Assembly: GCA_016196065.1 (NCBI GenBank)
Contig: JACPYL010000010.1
Span: 806,001 to 870,000, forward strand
Reading direction: 5' to 3'
DNA length: 64,000 nt
Source: Acidobacteriota bacterium
GTDB taxonomy: Bacteria > Acidobacteriota > Terriglobia > Terriglobales > Acidobacteriaceae
Part shown: positions 36,882 to 45,200 of the stretch, piece after piece
Layout: each line of letters opens with the position of its first letter
Numbering within the stretch: the first letter of the stretch is position 1
Notes under the pieces: model-generated
The model's input: the letters and a program-made list of their open reading frames with translations, nothing else
The model's database searches: none
What the model was told of the DNA's origin: nothing
Program-made: the position numbers and the translations under genes

Positions 36882-37580
36882 ATGAGGACCGTTCGCGCCA
36901 CCATCCGAGGACTAGCCGTGATGTTGCTGCTGACGGCGGCTGCCTGGCCGCAAGGCGATGCAACCGGCCTGGACCGCGTTCTGGCTCAGATGGACACTGC
37001 TGCCAGGAACTTCCGGACGACCGAAGCCAGTTTCGTGTGGGACCAGTATCAAAAGGTGATCGACGAGACGGATACGCAAAAGGGCAGAATCTTCTTCCGG
37101 CGGCAGGACAGCGAAACGCAGATGGCGGCTGACATTTCCGAGCCGGACAAGAAATATATTGTCTACAGCGGTGGCAAGGTGCAGGTGTACCAGCCCAAGA
37201 TCGATCAGGTGACGGAATACAACCCTGGCAAGAATCGCAGCGACCTGGAAAGCTTCCTGGTGCTTGGATTCGGCGGGAGCGGGAAAGACCTTCTCAAGTC
37301 GTATGACGTCAAGTATGACGGAGCCGAGTCGGTAAATGGCACGCAGACGGCGAAGCTGGAGTTGACTCCGAAATCCGCGAAGCTGCGCAGCAACATCGCA
37401 ACCATCATTCTCTGGATCGATCCCGCGCGGGGAGTTTCCGTACAGCAGAAGTTCTTCGAGCCGAGCGGGGACTACCGCCTGGCAAAGTACGCGGAAATCC
37501 AGCTTAACCAGAAATTGCCGGATGGCGCTTTCAAAATAAAAACCACCGGCAAAACCAAATTTATCTCTCCCCAAGGGTAG
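36882..37580 (+). CDS. lolA: LolA-like outer-membrane lipoprotein carrier
   Basis: A 232-residue exported protein with signal peptide (GLAVMLLLTAAAWPQ). The pattern DRVLAQMDTAARNFRTTEASF, then KGRIFFRRQ, YSGGKVQVYQPKIDQVTEY and AKLELTPKS, with a late AEIQLNQKLPDGAFKI, matches the LolA fold. LolA carries lipoproteins across the periplasm. In Acidobacteriota related proteins are numerous, so this copy may be a general LolA-domain protein and not the main carrier. It follows the small membrane protein closely. Confidence 0.82.
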   Translation: MRTVRATIRGLAVMLLLTAAAWPQGDATGLDRVLAQMDTAARNFRTTEASFVWDQYQKVIDETDTQKGRIFFRRQDSETQMAADISEPDKKYIVYSGGKVQVYQPKIDQVTEYNPGKNRSDLESFLVLGFGGSGKDLLKSYDVKYDGAESVNGTQTAKLELTPKSAKLRSNIATIILWIDPARGVSVQQKFFEPSGDYRLAKYAEIQLNQKLPDGAFKIKTTGKTKFISPQG

Positions 37581-37717
37581 ACAACCGACCAGGGGTTTAC
37601 CAATTCAAGCGAACCACAGAATGAAGCTGAAAAAGAGGAGATCGGAAGATATACTGCAAAACAGCACTTCGCTCTCGGCACTTGGCAACTGCTAAGACTG
37701 AGTGCTGACGGCTCACT

Positions 37718-37933
37718 ATGGCGAAAGTATTTACAATTCCGGTCCCGCCTGATCTAGGCAGAAAAAAGCGCGAACGCACCGACGACAGCCGTTATGTCGA
37801 CGGGCAGAAGATGCTGGTCGAGGCGATGCGCTATCTTGCTCAGTCCAATAAAGAAGCCAATCGTTCCGCAATTGAATTGCTCTCCGAACACGTCCGCACG
37901 AAATTCCGCATGAGTGACTCGCCGCTCGGCTAG
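37718..37933 (+). CDS. Small soluble hypothetical protein
   Basis: A 71-residue frame starting MAKVFTIPVPPDLGRKKRER. It is hydrophilic and mostly helical in the second half (KMLVEAMRYLAQSNKEANRSAIELL). No cysteine or membrane segment is present and no family is recognised. There is no strong ribosome-binding site, but the composition looks coding and no other gene overlaps it. Confidence 0.5.
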   Translation: MAKVFTIPVPPDLGRKKRERTDDSRYVDGQKMLVEAMRYLAQSNKEANRSAIELLSEHVRTKFRMSDSPLG

Positions 37934-37982
37934 GTTCAACACTCAACATTCACTTACGACATGTTCCGAGTCGTTTGTTGAC

Positions 37983-37997
37983 CTGACCATCGGTCAG
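37983..37997. promoter_or_regulatory. Palindrome upstream of the Oar-like receptor gene
   Basis: CTGACC at 37983-37988 and GGTCAG at 37992-37997 form a six-base perfect palindrome with a three-base spacer. It is about 40 bases upstream of the putative -35 box of the receptor gene and resembles TetR-type operators. No regulator gene is adjacent. Confidence 0.35.
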
Positions 37998-38034
37998 TGT
38001 TGAATGAATCGAAATTATTACGAGCCCCTTTGTA

Positions 38035-38062
38035 TTGACATTCGTCTAAAGCCAAATACACT
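38035..38062 (+). promoter_or_regulatory. Putative promoter of the Oar-like receptor gene
   Basis: TTGACA at 38035-38040 is a perfect -35 match. TACACT at 38057-38062 is a four-of-six -10 match with a 16-base spacer. The translation start at 38123 is 60 bases downstream. Confidence 0.5.
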
Positions 38063-38122
38063 AATCGGCACACACGCGGTCGAGTGATCCTTCCCAATCG
38101 ATTGCGTCAGAGGGGGCTTCCC

Positions 38123-41100
38123 ATGCGGTTGTTCCGTTTTTCGCCCACCATTCTGTTGGTGATTCTCACGTTCGTTTTGTCGTTGTTCCTGCAAGCACAG
38201 ACCATCACGGGCACCATTTCCGGAGATGTGACTGACAGTACAGGCGCGGTAGTTGCAGGCGCGACTGTCACGGTGCAGAACATCGGCACAGGCGAGACGC
38301 GAACCGCGACGACGACTAGTACGGGCAGCTATCGGATCCCCGACCTTTCGATCGGCAAGTACAAGGTGACGACGGGTGCCCAAGGCTTCAAGTCGGTCAC
38401 CCGGACGGCGGAAGTTGCCACGGGCGCTGTGACGCACTCCGATTTCGCGCTCCAAGTCGGACAACGCAGCGAGGTCGTGGAAGTGGAAGGGAGTGCCCCG
38501 CTGGTCGACCTCTCGCCGAACAACAATAATTATGTGGACAGCGAGAAGATCGCGAACGTCCCGATTAACGGGCGCGACTTCAATTCACTGCTTGCGATTA
38601 CGCCCGGCGTGCAGCGTGCCCCGGGCGGGGGGTTCCTCGCCGTCAGCATCAATGGATCTCGGACTACTGCCAACAACTATTTCATCGACGGCATGTATAA
38701 CAACGACCGTTACTACGGCGACTCAGCCATCGGACAGACGGGCGTAGTTGGTATTCCGGCAACGATTTTCCCACCAGAAGCCATCGAAGAGCTGACGGTG
38801 CAGGGCACACCGTCGTCGGAGTTTGGTGTAAAAGGCGGAGCGCCAATCTTGCTGGGAATGAAGAGTGGCACAAATTCATGGCACGGGTCGGCGACATGGA
38901 TCCGCCACAGTGGATTTGGCGATGCAGCCAACTATTTTTCCAATCACGTGACCGATGGTTGCGCAGCGCCCGGTGAGTGTAAACCCACGCAAATCCACAA
39001 CAATCAGTTCAATGGCACTATCGGTGGTCCGCTCATCAAGGACAAAGCGTTTTTCTTCCTGTACTACGAAGGGCAGCGTTACAAGTCGCTGGCTGTGAGT
39101 TCCCGACTGGTACCGACGCAAGCGCAGATTGACGGCGCAAAGCAAGACATTCTGGATAATGGACTTGAAATCAATCCTACCGGGCAGGCCCTTCTGGACT
39201 TTTTCCCGGTTCGTGACAACGGATTGCTGATCGCCCAGACACCTACGAGCGCGAAGGCTGATGGTTTTGGAGTGAAATTCGATTACAAGTTCTCTCCAAC
39301 CAATTCCGTGGCAGTGCGCTACATTTTCGGGGACAGTTTCCAGAGTGCACCCGCATTTGCTGGCCTGCCGGCAGGAGGCAATAACCCGGCCGACCTCTTC
39401 AACTCCGTGGCTCCTTCTCGAGCACAGATGGCCGGACTCAGCTGGACTTGGAATCTCAGCAACAACAAGATTCTGGAAAGCCGGCTAGGCTTCACGCGTT
39501 TTGCGCAGATTTTGGACGTAAATAACAAGATCAATCCAGCGGACCTGGGACTCGATACCGGTCCGCTTACCCCGGGCGATTACGGCGTACCGTACGTCTA
39601 TCTTCTGGGACTGGGCTATGGAGGCTACATCGGTGGAGTGCAGGGGTATCCGCTGACCACAAGACCTGATCAGACGTGGGATTGGTCAGAACATTTTTCG
39701 TGGGTAAAAGGGAATCACACGATCAAATTCGGCGGTAATTTCCAGCGCGCGTTCACCAACAGTCTTCGCAACAACGCGCGAACGGGAATGACGCTGGGCT
39801 ATTTCACGTATTACACATCGATCTCTGGAGATCCGGTCCAAGATGAGATCGAGCAACTGTTGCTGGGGAAGGCTGATAACGCGAACCGTGCGTTCGGCGA
39901 TACCCACCGTTATCTTGCGCAGAATTCGGTTGGGTTCTACGCTCAGGACGATTGGAAAATTAAGCCTCGCCTCACATTGAATTACGGCCTGCGGTACGAA
40001 ATCAACGGTAGTCTCTACGATCGCAAGAACCAGGCATCAAACTTCTTCCCGGATCGAGGGCTGGTGCAGGTGGGGCAGGGAATCGACCGGCTCTACAATG
40101 TAGACCACGGCGACTTTGGTCCGCACGTCGGGTTTTCATGGGACATTTTTGGCAGCGGGAAGAGCGCGCTGCGCGGCGGGTATTCGCTGAGTTATGACGT
40201 CCCGAACTTTGGGGCGATCGCCTCACCTTATTCGTTTGCGCGGGCACGTGCTGGGGCATTCACGCAATCCAATCTCGGTATTTTTTCGGTTTCCATTACC
40301 GGTGATGTGGCGAACTGCGTTTATGCGTGCCAGGACCCTCCTGTGTCGAGTCCGCCACCTACGGCTGGCAACTGTTTTGACCCGGTCTCGGGAGCCGGAG
40401 ACTACCTCTGCTTCAATCAAGGACCTTTGTTTGGGCCGAGTCCTTCCGGTTCGCCGCCATTCAATGCATTTTCAATTGTGCAGAACTTCAAGACGCCCCG
40501 TTCCCACAATTACAACCTGAGTTTGCAGCAGCAAATCTCACGCAATAATGTGTTGACGGTGGGCTACTCCGGGCAGCGCGGGCAGAACCTGGTTTTGTAC
40601 CGCGACATGAACGCCAGCCCGATTGGTGGCGACGGTACGCGTCCTTTCGACAACGTCTTCTTCGGCGAGGACGGTACACCAGATTTCCGGCACATTATCC
40701 AGGCGACCAACCTGCGCTATTCCCGCTACGACAGCATGCAGGTTTCGTTCAACCAGCGCGGCTGGCACGGGTTGGATACGCAGTACAACCTCACGTGGAG
40801 CAAGTGCTTCGACACCAACTCGGTGAACCGCGGCGGCGCAGGCGACTATCCGCAGATCAACAACGACGGCACTTCGCGCATGGTTAACGTCGATGACAAT
40901 CGAGGGTTGTGCGATCACGACGTCCGCCTGAACTTCAACGTGGGTGGCGTCTACGCGATGCCTCAAATCCCGATGGTGGGAGAGCGTTTGGGCAAAGGGT
41001 GGCAGATGAGCACAATTTTTACAGCGATTGGAGGACGTCCGTTCACGGTACTGTTGGGCGGCGGCGGGGATCCTTCCGGGCAGGGACTGACGGGCAGCGC

Positions 41101-41572
41101 GATCCGCGCGTCATGGGATGGGACGCCGGTGCAATACAACACCCGGAATCCCGATCAATACGTGGTCGAGAACTTTACTGCGTACGATCAACTTGATCCC
41201 TGCGGCAGAGAGGGTTCACCAGACCCTGACAATCCAGGCCACTTTTTTGGTGGACAGTCTCTGAGTCCCTTCTTTGTGCCGTGCGCAGGGACGGTTGGCA
41301 CTTCACGTCGAAACCAGCTGAAAGGCCCCGGACTTGCTCAGTGGGACATGACGCTGGCGAAAGTCACGAAAATTAGTGAGAAAGTCAGCCTGGAGTTTCG
41401 TTGGGAAGTTTTCAATGTTCTCAATCGAGCGAATTTCCACTACTTCCCAGACAATACGTTGGGCTCCAGTTTCGGCACGATTACCAAGACGTCCGATGTT
41501 GCTTCCGGGAATCCGGTTGTAGCTCAAGGCGGGCCGAGAAACATGAACTTCGGGTTGAAGCTAATTTTTTGA
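38123..41572 (+). CDS. Oar-like TonB-dependent outer-membrane receptor
   Basis: The ATG at 38123 is chosen because GAGGGGG precedes it and a signal peptide (TILLVILTFVLSLFLQAQ) follows. The 1149-residue product begins with a carboxypeptidase-regulatory-like domain (ISGDVTDSTGAVVAGATVTV, then GSYRIPDLSIGKYKV). A plug region (VPINGRDFNSLLAITPGVQR and NNYFIDGMYNN) and a very long beta-barrel follow, ending in NFGLKLIF with a terminal Phe. Such receptors are greatly expanded in Acidobacteriota and probably import oligosaccharides or other large nutrients. The substrate cannot be read from sequence. A promoter-like sequence lies upstream and a terminator follows. Confidence 0.92.
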   Translation: MRLFRFSPTILLVILTFVLSLFLQAQTITGTISGDVTDSTGAVVAGATVTVQNIGTGETRTATTTSTGSYRIPDLSIGKYKVTTGAQGFKSVTRTAEVATGAVTHSDFALQVGQRSEVVEVEGSAPLVDLSPNNNNYVDSEKIANVPINGRDFNSLLAITPGVQRAPGGGFLAVSINGSRTTANNYFIDGMYNNDRYYGDSAIGQTGVVGIPATIFPPEAIEELTVQGTPSSEFGVKGGAPILLGMKSGTNSWHGSATWIRHSGFGDAANYFSNHVTDGCAAPGECKPTQIHNNQFNGTIGGPLIKDKAFFFLYYEGQRYKSLAVSSRLVPTQAQIDGAKQDILDNGLEINPTGQALLDFFPVRDNGLLIAQTPTSAKADGFGVKFDYKFSPTNSVAVRYIFGDSFQSAPAFAGLPAGGNNPADLFNSVAPSRAQMAGLSWTWNLSNNKILESRLGFTRFAQILDVNNKINPADLGLDTGPLTPGDYGVPYVYLLGLGYGGYIGGVQGYPLTTRPDQTWDWSEHFSWVKGNHTIKFGGNFQRAFTNSLRNNARTGMTLGYFTYYTSISGDPVQDEIEQLLLGKADNANRAFGDTHRYLAQNSVGFYAQDDWKIKPRLTLNYGLRYEINGSLYDRKNQASNFFPDRGLVQVGQGIDRLYNVDHGDFGPHVGFSWDIFGSGKSALRGGYSLSYDVPNFGAIASPYSFARARAGAFTQSNLGIFSVSITGDVANCVYACQDPPVSSPPPTAGNCFDPVSGAGDYLCFNQGPLFGPSPSGSPPFNAFSIVQNFKTPRSHNYNLSLQQQISRNNVLTVGYSGQRGQNLVLYRDMNASPIGGDGTRPFDNVFFGEDGTPDFRHIIQATNLRYSRYDSMQVSFNQRGWHGLDTQYNLTWSKCFDTNSVNRGGAGDYPQINNDGTSRMVNVDDNRGLCDHDVRLNFNVGGVYAMPQIPMVGERLGKGWQMSTIFTAIGGRPFTVLLGGGGDPSGQGLTGSAIRASWDGTPVQYNTRNPDQYVVENFTAYDQLDPCGREGSPDPDNPGHFFGGQSLSPFFVPCAGTVGTSRRNQLKGPGLAQWDMTLAKVTKISEKVSLEFRWEVFNVLNRANFHYFPDNTLGSSFGTITKTSDVASGNPVVAQGGPRNMNFGLKLIF

Positions 41573-41593
41573 AGAAGAGATCTGCGGATTAGC

Positions 41594-41625
41594 GGGAGTC
41601 TGCCTATGGTAGACTCCCTTTTTCT
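41594..41625 (+). terminator. Rho-independent terminator after the receptor gene
   Basis: GGGAGTCT at 41594-41601 pairs with AGACTCCC at 41611-41618, followed by TTTTTCTT. It covers the ATG at 41606, which argues that the next gene starts at the ATG at 41627 instead. Confidence 0.78.
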
Positions 41626-41626
41626 T

Positions 41627-43612
41627 ATGCGGTTTCCTGGGCGGCTGTTTTCGTTATTTCTTGCCGTAGGTTTTGCGGCTGCCGCTAACCCTCCAGCCGA
41701 ACAGCCGAGCCCTAAGAGCGAGACCCTCCCCAACATTATCCTGATCACCCTGGATACTACCCGCGCCGACCGCATGGGGTTCCTGGGATCGAAGCGCGGG
41801 CTGACTCCGCATCTCGACGCGATGGCGCGGCAGGGAGTGGTATTCACTCGCGCCTATGCGCACGTTCCGATTACGACTGCGTCGCACACGACGATTCTTA
41901 CGGGAACGTACCCGCAGTTCAATCATGTAAATGATTTTGGAATTCCTCTTTCGGGGAAGCTGCCGTATCTGCCGGACTTGCTGCGTGCGCAGGGATATCA
42001 CACGGGCGCGTTCGTGGGGTCGCTGATTCTCGATCCGCTCGACGGTACCGCCCCGGGGTTTGATCGCGGGTTCGAGGTGTACGACGCGGGGTTTCATTTG
42101 CGTCGTCATGGAGCGGATCGCTACAAGTCGGTCGAGCGGCGTGCGGATGACGTAGTGAGTCATGCGCTTGCGTGGCTGAGTCAACTGCCCAACGGGCCGT
42201 TTTTTCTTTGGGTGCATCTCTACGATGCGCATGATCCGTATGATCCGCCGGCGCCGTTCAAAGCACGATTTGCTGCCGCTCCTTACGATGGCGAAATTGC
42301 CTATGCCGATGCCGCTGTGGGGAAACTGCTCGATGCGATCCGCAAACATGGTCTTTATGACGAGACTCTGATTGCGGTGATGGCGGATCATGGCGAATCG
42401 CTGGGCGCGCACGGAGAGAATACACACGGAATCTTTCTTTACGACGAAACGCTGCATGTCCCACTGCTCTTCAAGCTGCCCGCAAATCATGCGGCGGGAC
42501 GGCGCTTGGATATCAGGGCACGGTTGGTGGATGTGGCGCCGACGATCCTGCAAGAAGCGGGAATTGCGATCCCGAAAGAGATGCAGGGGGAGTCGCTGTC
42601 GCAGTTGATGACGGCGAAATCGGCAGCGGGGGCGGCCGCCGAAGCGGAGGATCGGGCTGCTTACGCGGAGACGGACTATCCGCATCGCGGCTTTGGATGG
42701 AGTTCGCTGCGCGCGTTAAGAACCGGTAAGTACCTCTATATTCGAGCGCCGGAGCGGGAACTGTACAACGAGTCCGCGGATCCGCAGGCAGTGCACAATC
42801 TGGCGGGGGCATCGAAGGCAGTGGCAGACACGGTTGGTTCCCAGTTGGACGATTTTCGGGCGAAGACCAGCCAGACACTGGTCGATCTGGCCAAGCCGGA
42901 TTCCGAGCAGGTACAGAAACTGCAAGCGCTGGGCTATGTGGCGTCCGACTCAGGCGAGGCAAAGGATAGCGGGAAGATCACCGGCGCGGACCCGAAGGGC
43001 AAGATTCAAATTTCCAACTTGCTGCACGACGCGATGTTCGCGGTGGAAGACGCACGCTACGAAGAGGCGATCCCATTGCTGAAGAAAGCGCTGGCGGACC
43101 AGCCGGAACTGCCCGTCGCAAATATGCAGTACGGGATTGCGCAGGCGCGTCTCAAGAACTATGCAGAGGCCGTCGGCCCGTTACAAAAGGCGGCCGCGCT
43201 GTTGCCAGACAACGGGCTCGGCCGGTACGAACTGGGGTTGGCGTTATTTGAAACGGGTGACTGGAAGGGAGCTGCGCCGCAGTTTGAGGCGGCAGTGGCC
43301 AAAGCTCCGAAATGGGCGGATGCGCAATTTTCATTGGCGTCGGTTTATGCGCGTACGGATCGGGTGCCGGAAGCAATGCAACATCTTGATATTTGCCTGA
43401 GCCTAGACCCCGCGCATTATCGAGCCAACCTTCTGCGTGGCCGGATTCTATCCTTGCAGCACAAGGCTGCGGACGCAGTTCCGAATCTGGAGAAGGCGGC
43501 CGAGGTGCAGCCGGATTCACGCGAGGCGCACTTGTTTCTGGCAGATGCTTATGAACAGCTGGGGGAATCTGCGAAGGCGGCTGCGGAGCGGGCGCGCGCA
43601 GGGCAGCGTTGA
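41627..43612 (+). CDS. Sulfatase-fold protein fused to TPR repeats, lacking the formylglycine cysteine
   Basis: I use the ATG at 41627, which starts a signal peptide (LFSLFLAVGFAAAA); the ATG at 41606 lies inside a terminator hairpin. Residues 35-370 are an alkaline-phosphatase/sulfatase-type domain (NIILITLDTTRADRMGFLG, AVMADHGESLGAHGE). Residues 450-660 are tetratricopeptide repeats. At the sulfatase signature the expected C/S-x-P-x-R reads TTASH (83-87), so the position that would become formylglycine is Thr. True sulfatase activity is therefore doubtful; a phosphotransferase or phosphatase role with Thr as nucleophile is more likely. No clear ribosome-binding site precedes the start. Confidence 0.85.
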   Translation: MRFPGRLFSLFLAVGFAAAANPPAEQPSPKSETLPNIILITLDTTRADRMGFLGSKRGLTPHLDAMARQGVVFTRAYAHVPITTASHTTILTGTYPQFNHVNDFGIPLSGKLPYLPDLLRAQGYHTGAFVGSLILDPLDGTAPGFDRGFEVYDAGFHLRRHGADRYKSVERRADDVVSHALAWLSQLPNGPFFLWVHLYDAHDPYDPPAPFKARFAAAPYDGEIAYADAAVGKLLDAIRKHGLYDETLIAVMADHGESLGAHGENTHGIFLYDETLHVPLLFKLPANHAAGRRLDIRARLVDVAPTILQEAGIAIPKEMQGESLSQLMTAKSAAGAAAEAEDRAAYAETDYPHRGFGWSSLRALRTGKYLYIRAPERELYNESADPQAVHNLAGASKAVADTVGSQLDDFRAKTSQTLVDLAKPDSEQVQKLQALGYVASDSGEAKDSGKITGADPKGKIQISNLLHDAMFAVEDARYEEAIPLLKKALADQPELPVANMQYGIAQARLKNYAEAVGPLQKAAALLPDNGLGRYELGLALFETGDWKGAAPQFEAAVAKAPKWADAQFSLASVYARTDRVPEAMQHLDICLSLDPAHYRANLLRGRILSLQHKAADAVPNLEKAAEVQPDSREAHLFLADAYEQLGESAKAAAERARAGQR

Positions 43613-43617
43613 GAGAT

Positions 43618-43639
43618 GAGACGGGGCAAGCCCCGTCTC
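43618..43639. repeat. Palindromic hairpin GAGACGGGGC between convergent genes
   Basis: Ten-base perfect arms at 43618-43627 and 43630-43639 with a two-base AA loop, six bases after the sulfatase-fold gene. No T-run follows. The GAGACGGGGC-AA-GCCCCGTCTC type is one I associate with interspersed repeats in related genomes; a weak bidirectional terminator is the alternative. Confidence 0.6.
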
Positions 43640-43662
43640 TACATATAGATTCTCGAGTGCGA

Positions 43663-45060
43663 TCAGCTTCCTTCGAGATTGGCTTCCCTTGTTCGAGTAA
43701 GGAATGCGGCTGCGAGAACGATCACTACCGGATAGCACTCCAAGGTATAGCGGGTTTCCGGGTTCTCCAGTGATCCGAGGAACGCGGAGCGGAGCAGGAC
43801 AAATCCTCCCAGCATTGCCAGCATACGAATTTGTGAACTTCGCTGGACCACAGCCATCAGAGCCATGGCGACATAGGCAAGATTCAACAGTCCGAAGGTC
43901 ACGGCCATGATCGATCCTTTTATATCGTCATTAAATTCCCACCAGCGGACGTCCGGCGGGAGTAATTCGGTACGGGGCCTCAGCCACATGTCGACAATCC
44001 GCAAAGAGGGAAGCAGGACGTAATAGCGCGTCCGATGCTCGCGGATGCGCTCAGATGCTAACAGCCCGAACCGAACGTCCAGAGCCGCCGTCATGGCGCC
44101 GGACTCGTTGTAATCATCGATGAGTGCCAGCGTCGCGTCGCGCTGCTGCGGCGAATCGAAGGCTCGCGAAGGCAGTTTGTCGGGATCGATCTTGTCGCCG
44201 GGGACACTCCAGTAAATTTCCTCCACCGAGGCATAGTCGACGATCCAGGTTCTAACCCAGCGATTGAAACCACGGGCGGCGAGTTCGTCGCTTGCGGTCG
44301 CGTAACGGGGAGCAAGCGGTTGGAAGCGATGGAGGGTCGTCAGGTTGCGGAGTGTCCAAGGTACGAGAGGGACGAGGGCGCACAGCACGACGATGACTGC
44401 CGCATTAATGGCCGGAACAGGGCTTGCCTGGCTGCGCCAGCGTCTGCAAATCACAATGGCAAAGTAGAGACCGATCGCAGCCAGGAGTAGCCCGCCATCG
44501 GGACGCAGCAGGATGCAGGCGCCAATGGCCAGGCCCGATGCTACCCACATTTTCCAGTTGTATCGGTCATTCCTCAGAGCTTCGAATGCAGCAACACCAC
44601 AGTCGAGCGCGAGAACAGTGAAAAAGACTTCCAACGTTTCGGTGAGGACCGCGGCAGCGTAGTTGGCCAGAAACGGGCAAAGCGCAGCCAGCGCGAACGC
44701 GATCCGCGCGCTGCGATCGGAAATAGCTCTACGCGCGAGATCGGCGATGAGGAGGCAAGTGCCCAGGTCGAGCAGGATCTGGATAAGCATCACGGCCCGG
44801 AAGTTTGCCGGCCCGAAGATTGCGAAGATGGCCGCCAGAAAAGCTGGATAACCCGGTAATCGCTCATCAGTGGGAACAATATTGCCAGCCTGTGTGGTCC
44901 CGTAGATGCCATGCTGGAGCCAGTTGGTGGCGAAGTCCGCGTAGATGCGGGAGTCGTCGGTTATGGAAGGGAAGTAGACAAGAAAGCAAAGGCGCAGCGC
45001 CAATCCAGCGAGAGCGGTTCCAAGGAAAAACCGGCGATGTCGGAGGAGCAGGCGGAGCAC
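43663..45060 (-). CDS. GT-C membrane glycosyltransferase (ArnT/PMT-like)
   Basis: I start at GTG 45060; the frame extends to 45090, but those extra residues (LNAECYISP) are translated from an inverted repeat. The 465-residue product has many membrane helices and the GT-C signature TDDSRIYADFATNWLQHGIYG near residue 45, with RLPGYPAFLAAIF after it. Such enzymes transfer sugars from polyprenyl phosphate on the periplasmic side. Acceptor and sugar are unknown. It diverges from the GH18-NodB-GT2 fusion gene, so a role in envelope polysaccharide or lipid modification is plausible. Confidence 0.82.
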   Translation of the reverse strand: MLRLLLRHRRFFLGTALAGLALRLCFLVYFPSITDDSRIYADFATNWLQHGIYGTTQAGNIVPTDERLPGYPAFLAAIFAIFGPANFRAVMLIQILLDLGTCLLIADLARRAISDRSARIAFALAALCPFLANYAAAVLTETLEVFFTVLALDCGVAAFEALRNDRYNWKMWVASGLAIGACILLRPDGGLLLAAIGLYFAIVICRRWRSQASPVPAINAAVIVVLCALVPLVPWTLRNLTTLHRFQPLAPRYATASDELAARGFNRWVRTWIVDYASVEEIYWSVPGDKIDPDKLPSRAFDSPQQRDATLALIDDYNESGAMTAALDVRFGLLASERIREHRTRYYVLLPSLRIVDMWLRPRTELLPPDVRWWEFNDDIKGSIMAVTFGLLNLAYVAMALMAVVQRSSQIRMLAMLGGFVLLRSAFLGSLENPETRYTLECYPVVIVLAAAFLTRTREANLEGS

Positions 45061-45071
45061 AGGAGAAATAT

Positions 45072-45179
45072 AGCACTCAGCATTCAGCACTCAGCACTCG
45101 GATTCTGCCCTCGTCCGTTCTTGCGGCGTTAAGTCGTTTGGCAGAACACTGATTGCTGAATGCTTCAATTCCAAGTGCT
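45072..45179. repeat. Imperfect inverted repeat between divergent envelope genes
   Basis: Left side 45072-45109 is a stutter of AGCACTCAGCATTCAGCACT words ending in TTCTGCC. The right side 45140-45179 contains GGCAGAA, GCTGAATGCT and AGTGCT as reverse complements with gaps. It has the same style as the operon repeats but lower identity between the arms. It covers the promoter region of both flanking genes. Confidence 0.55.
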
Positions 45180-45200
45180 ACGATGGAGTGGCTCACAGTA

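Noticed and set aside
41606-41626. Upstream ATG of the sulfatase-fold gene
   Set aside because: It lies in the loop of a terminator hairpin belonging to the receptor gene, and the signal peptide starts at the next ATG.
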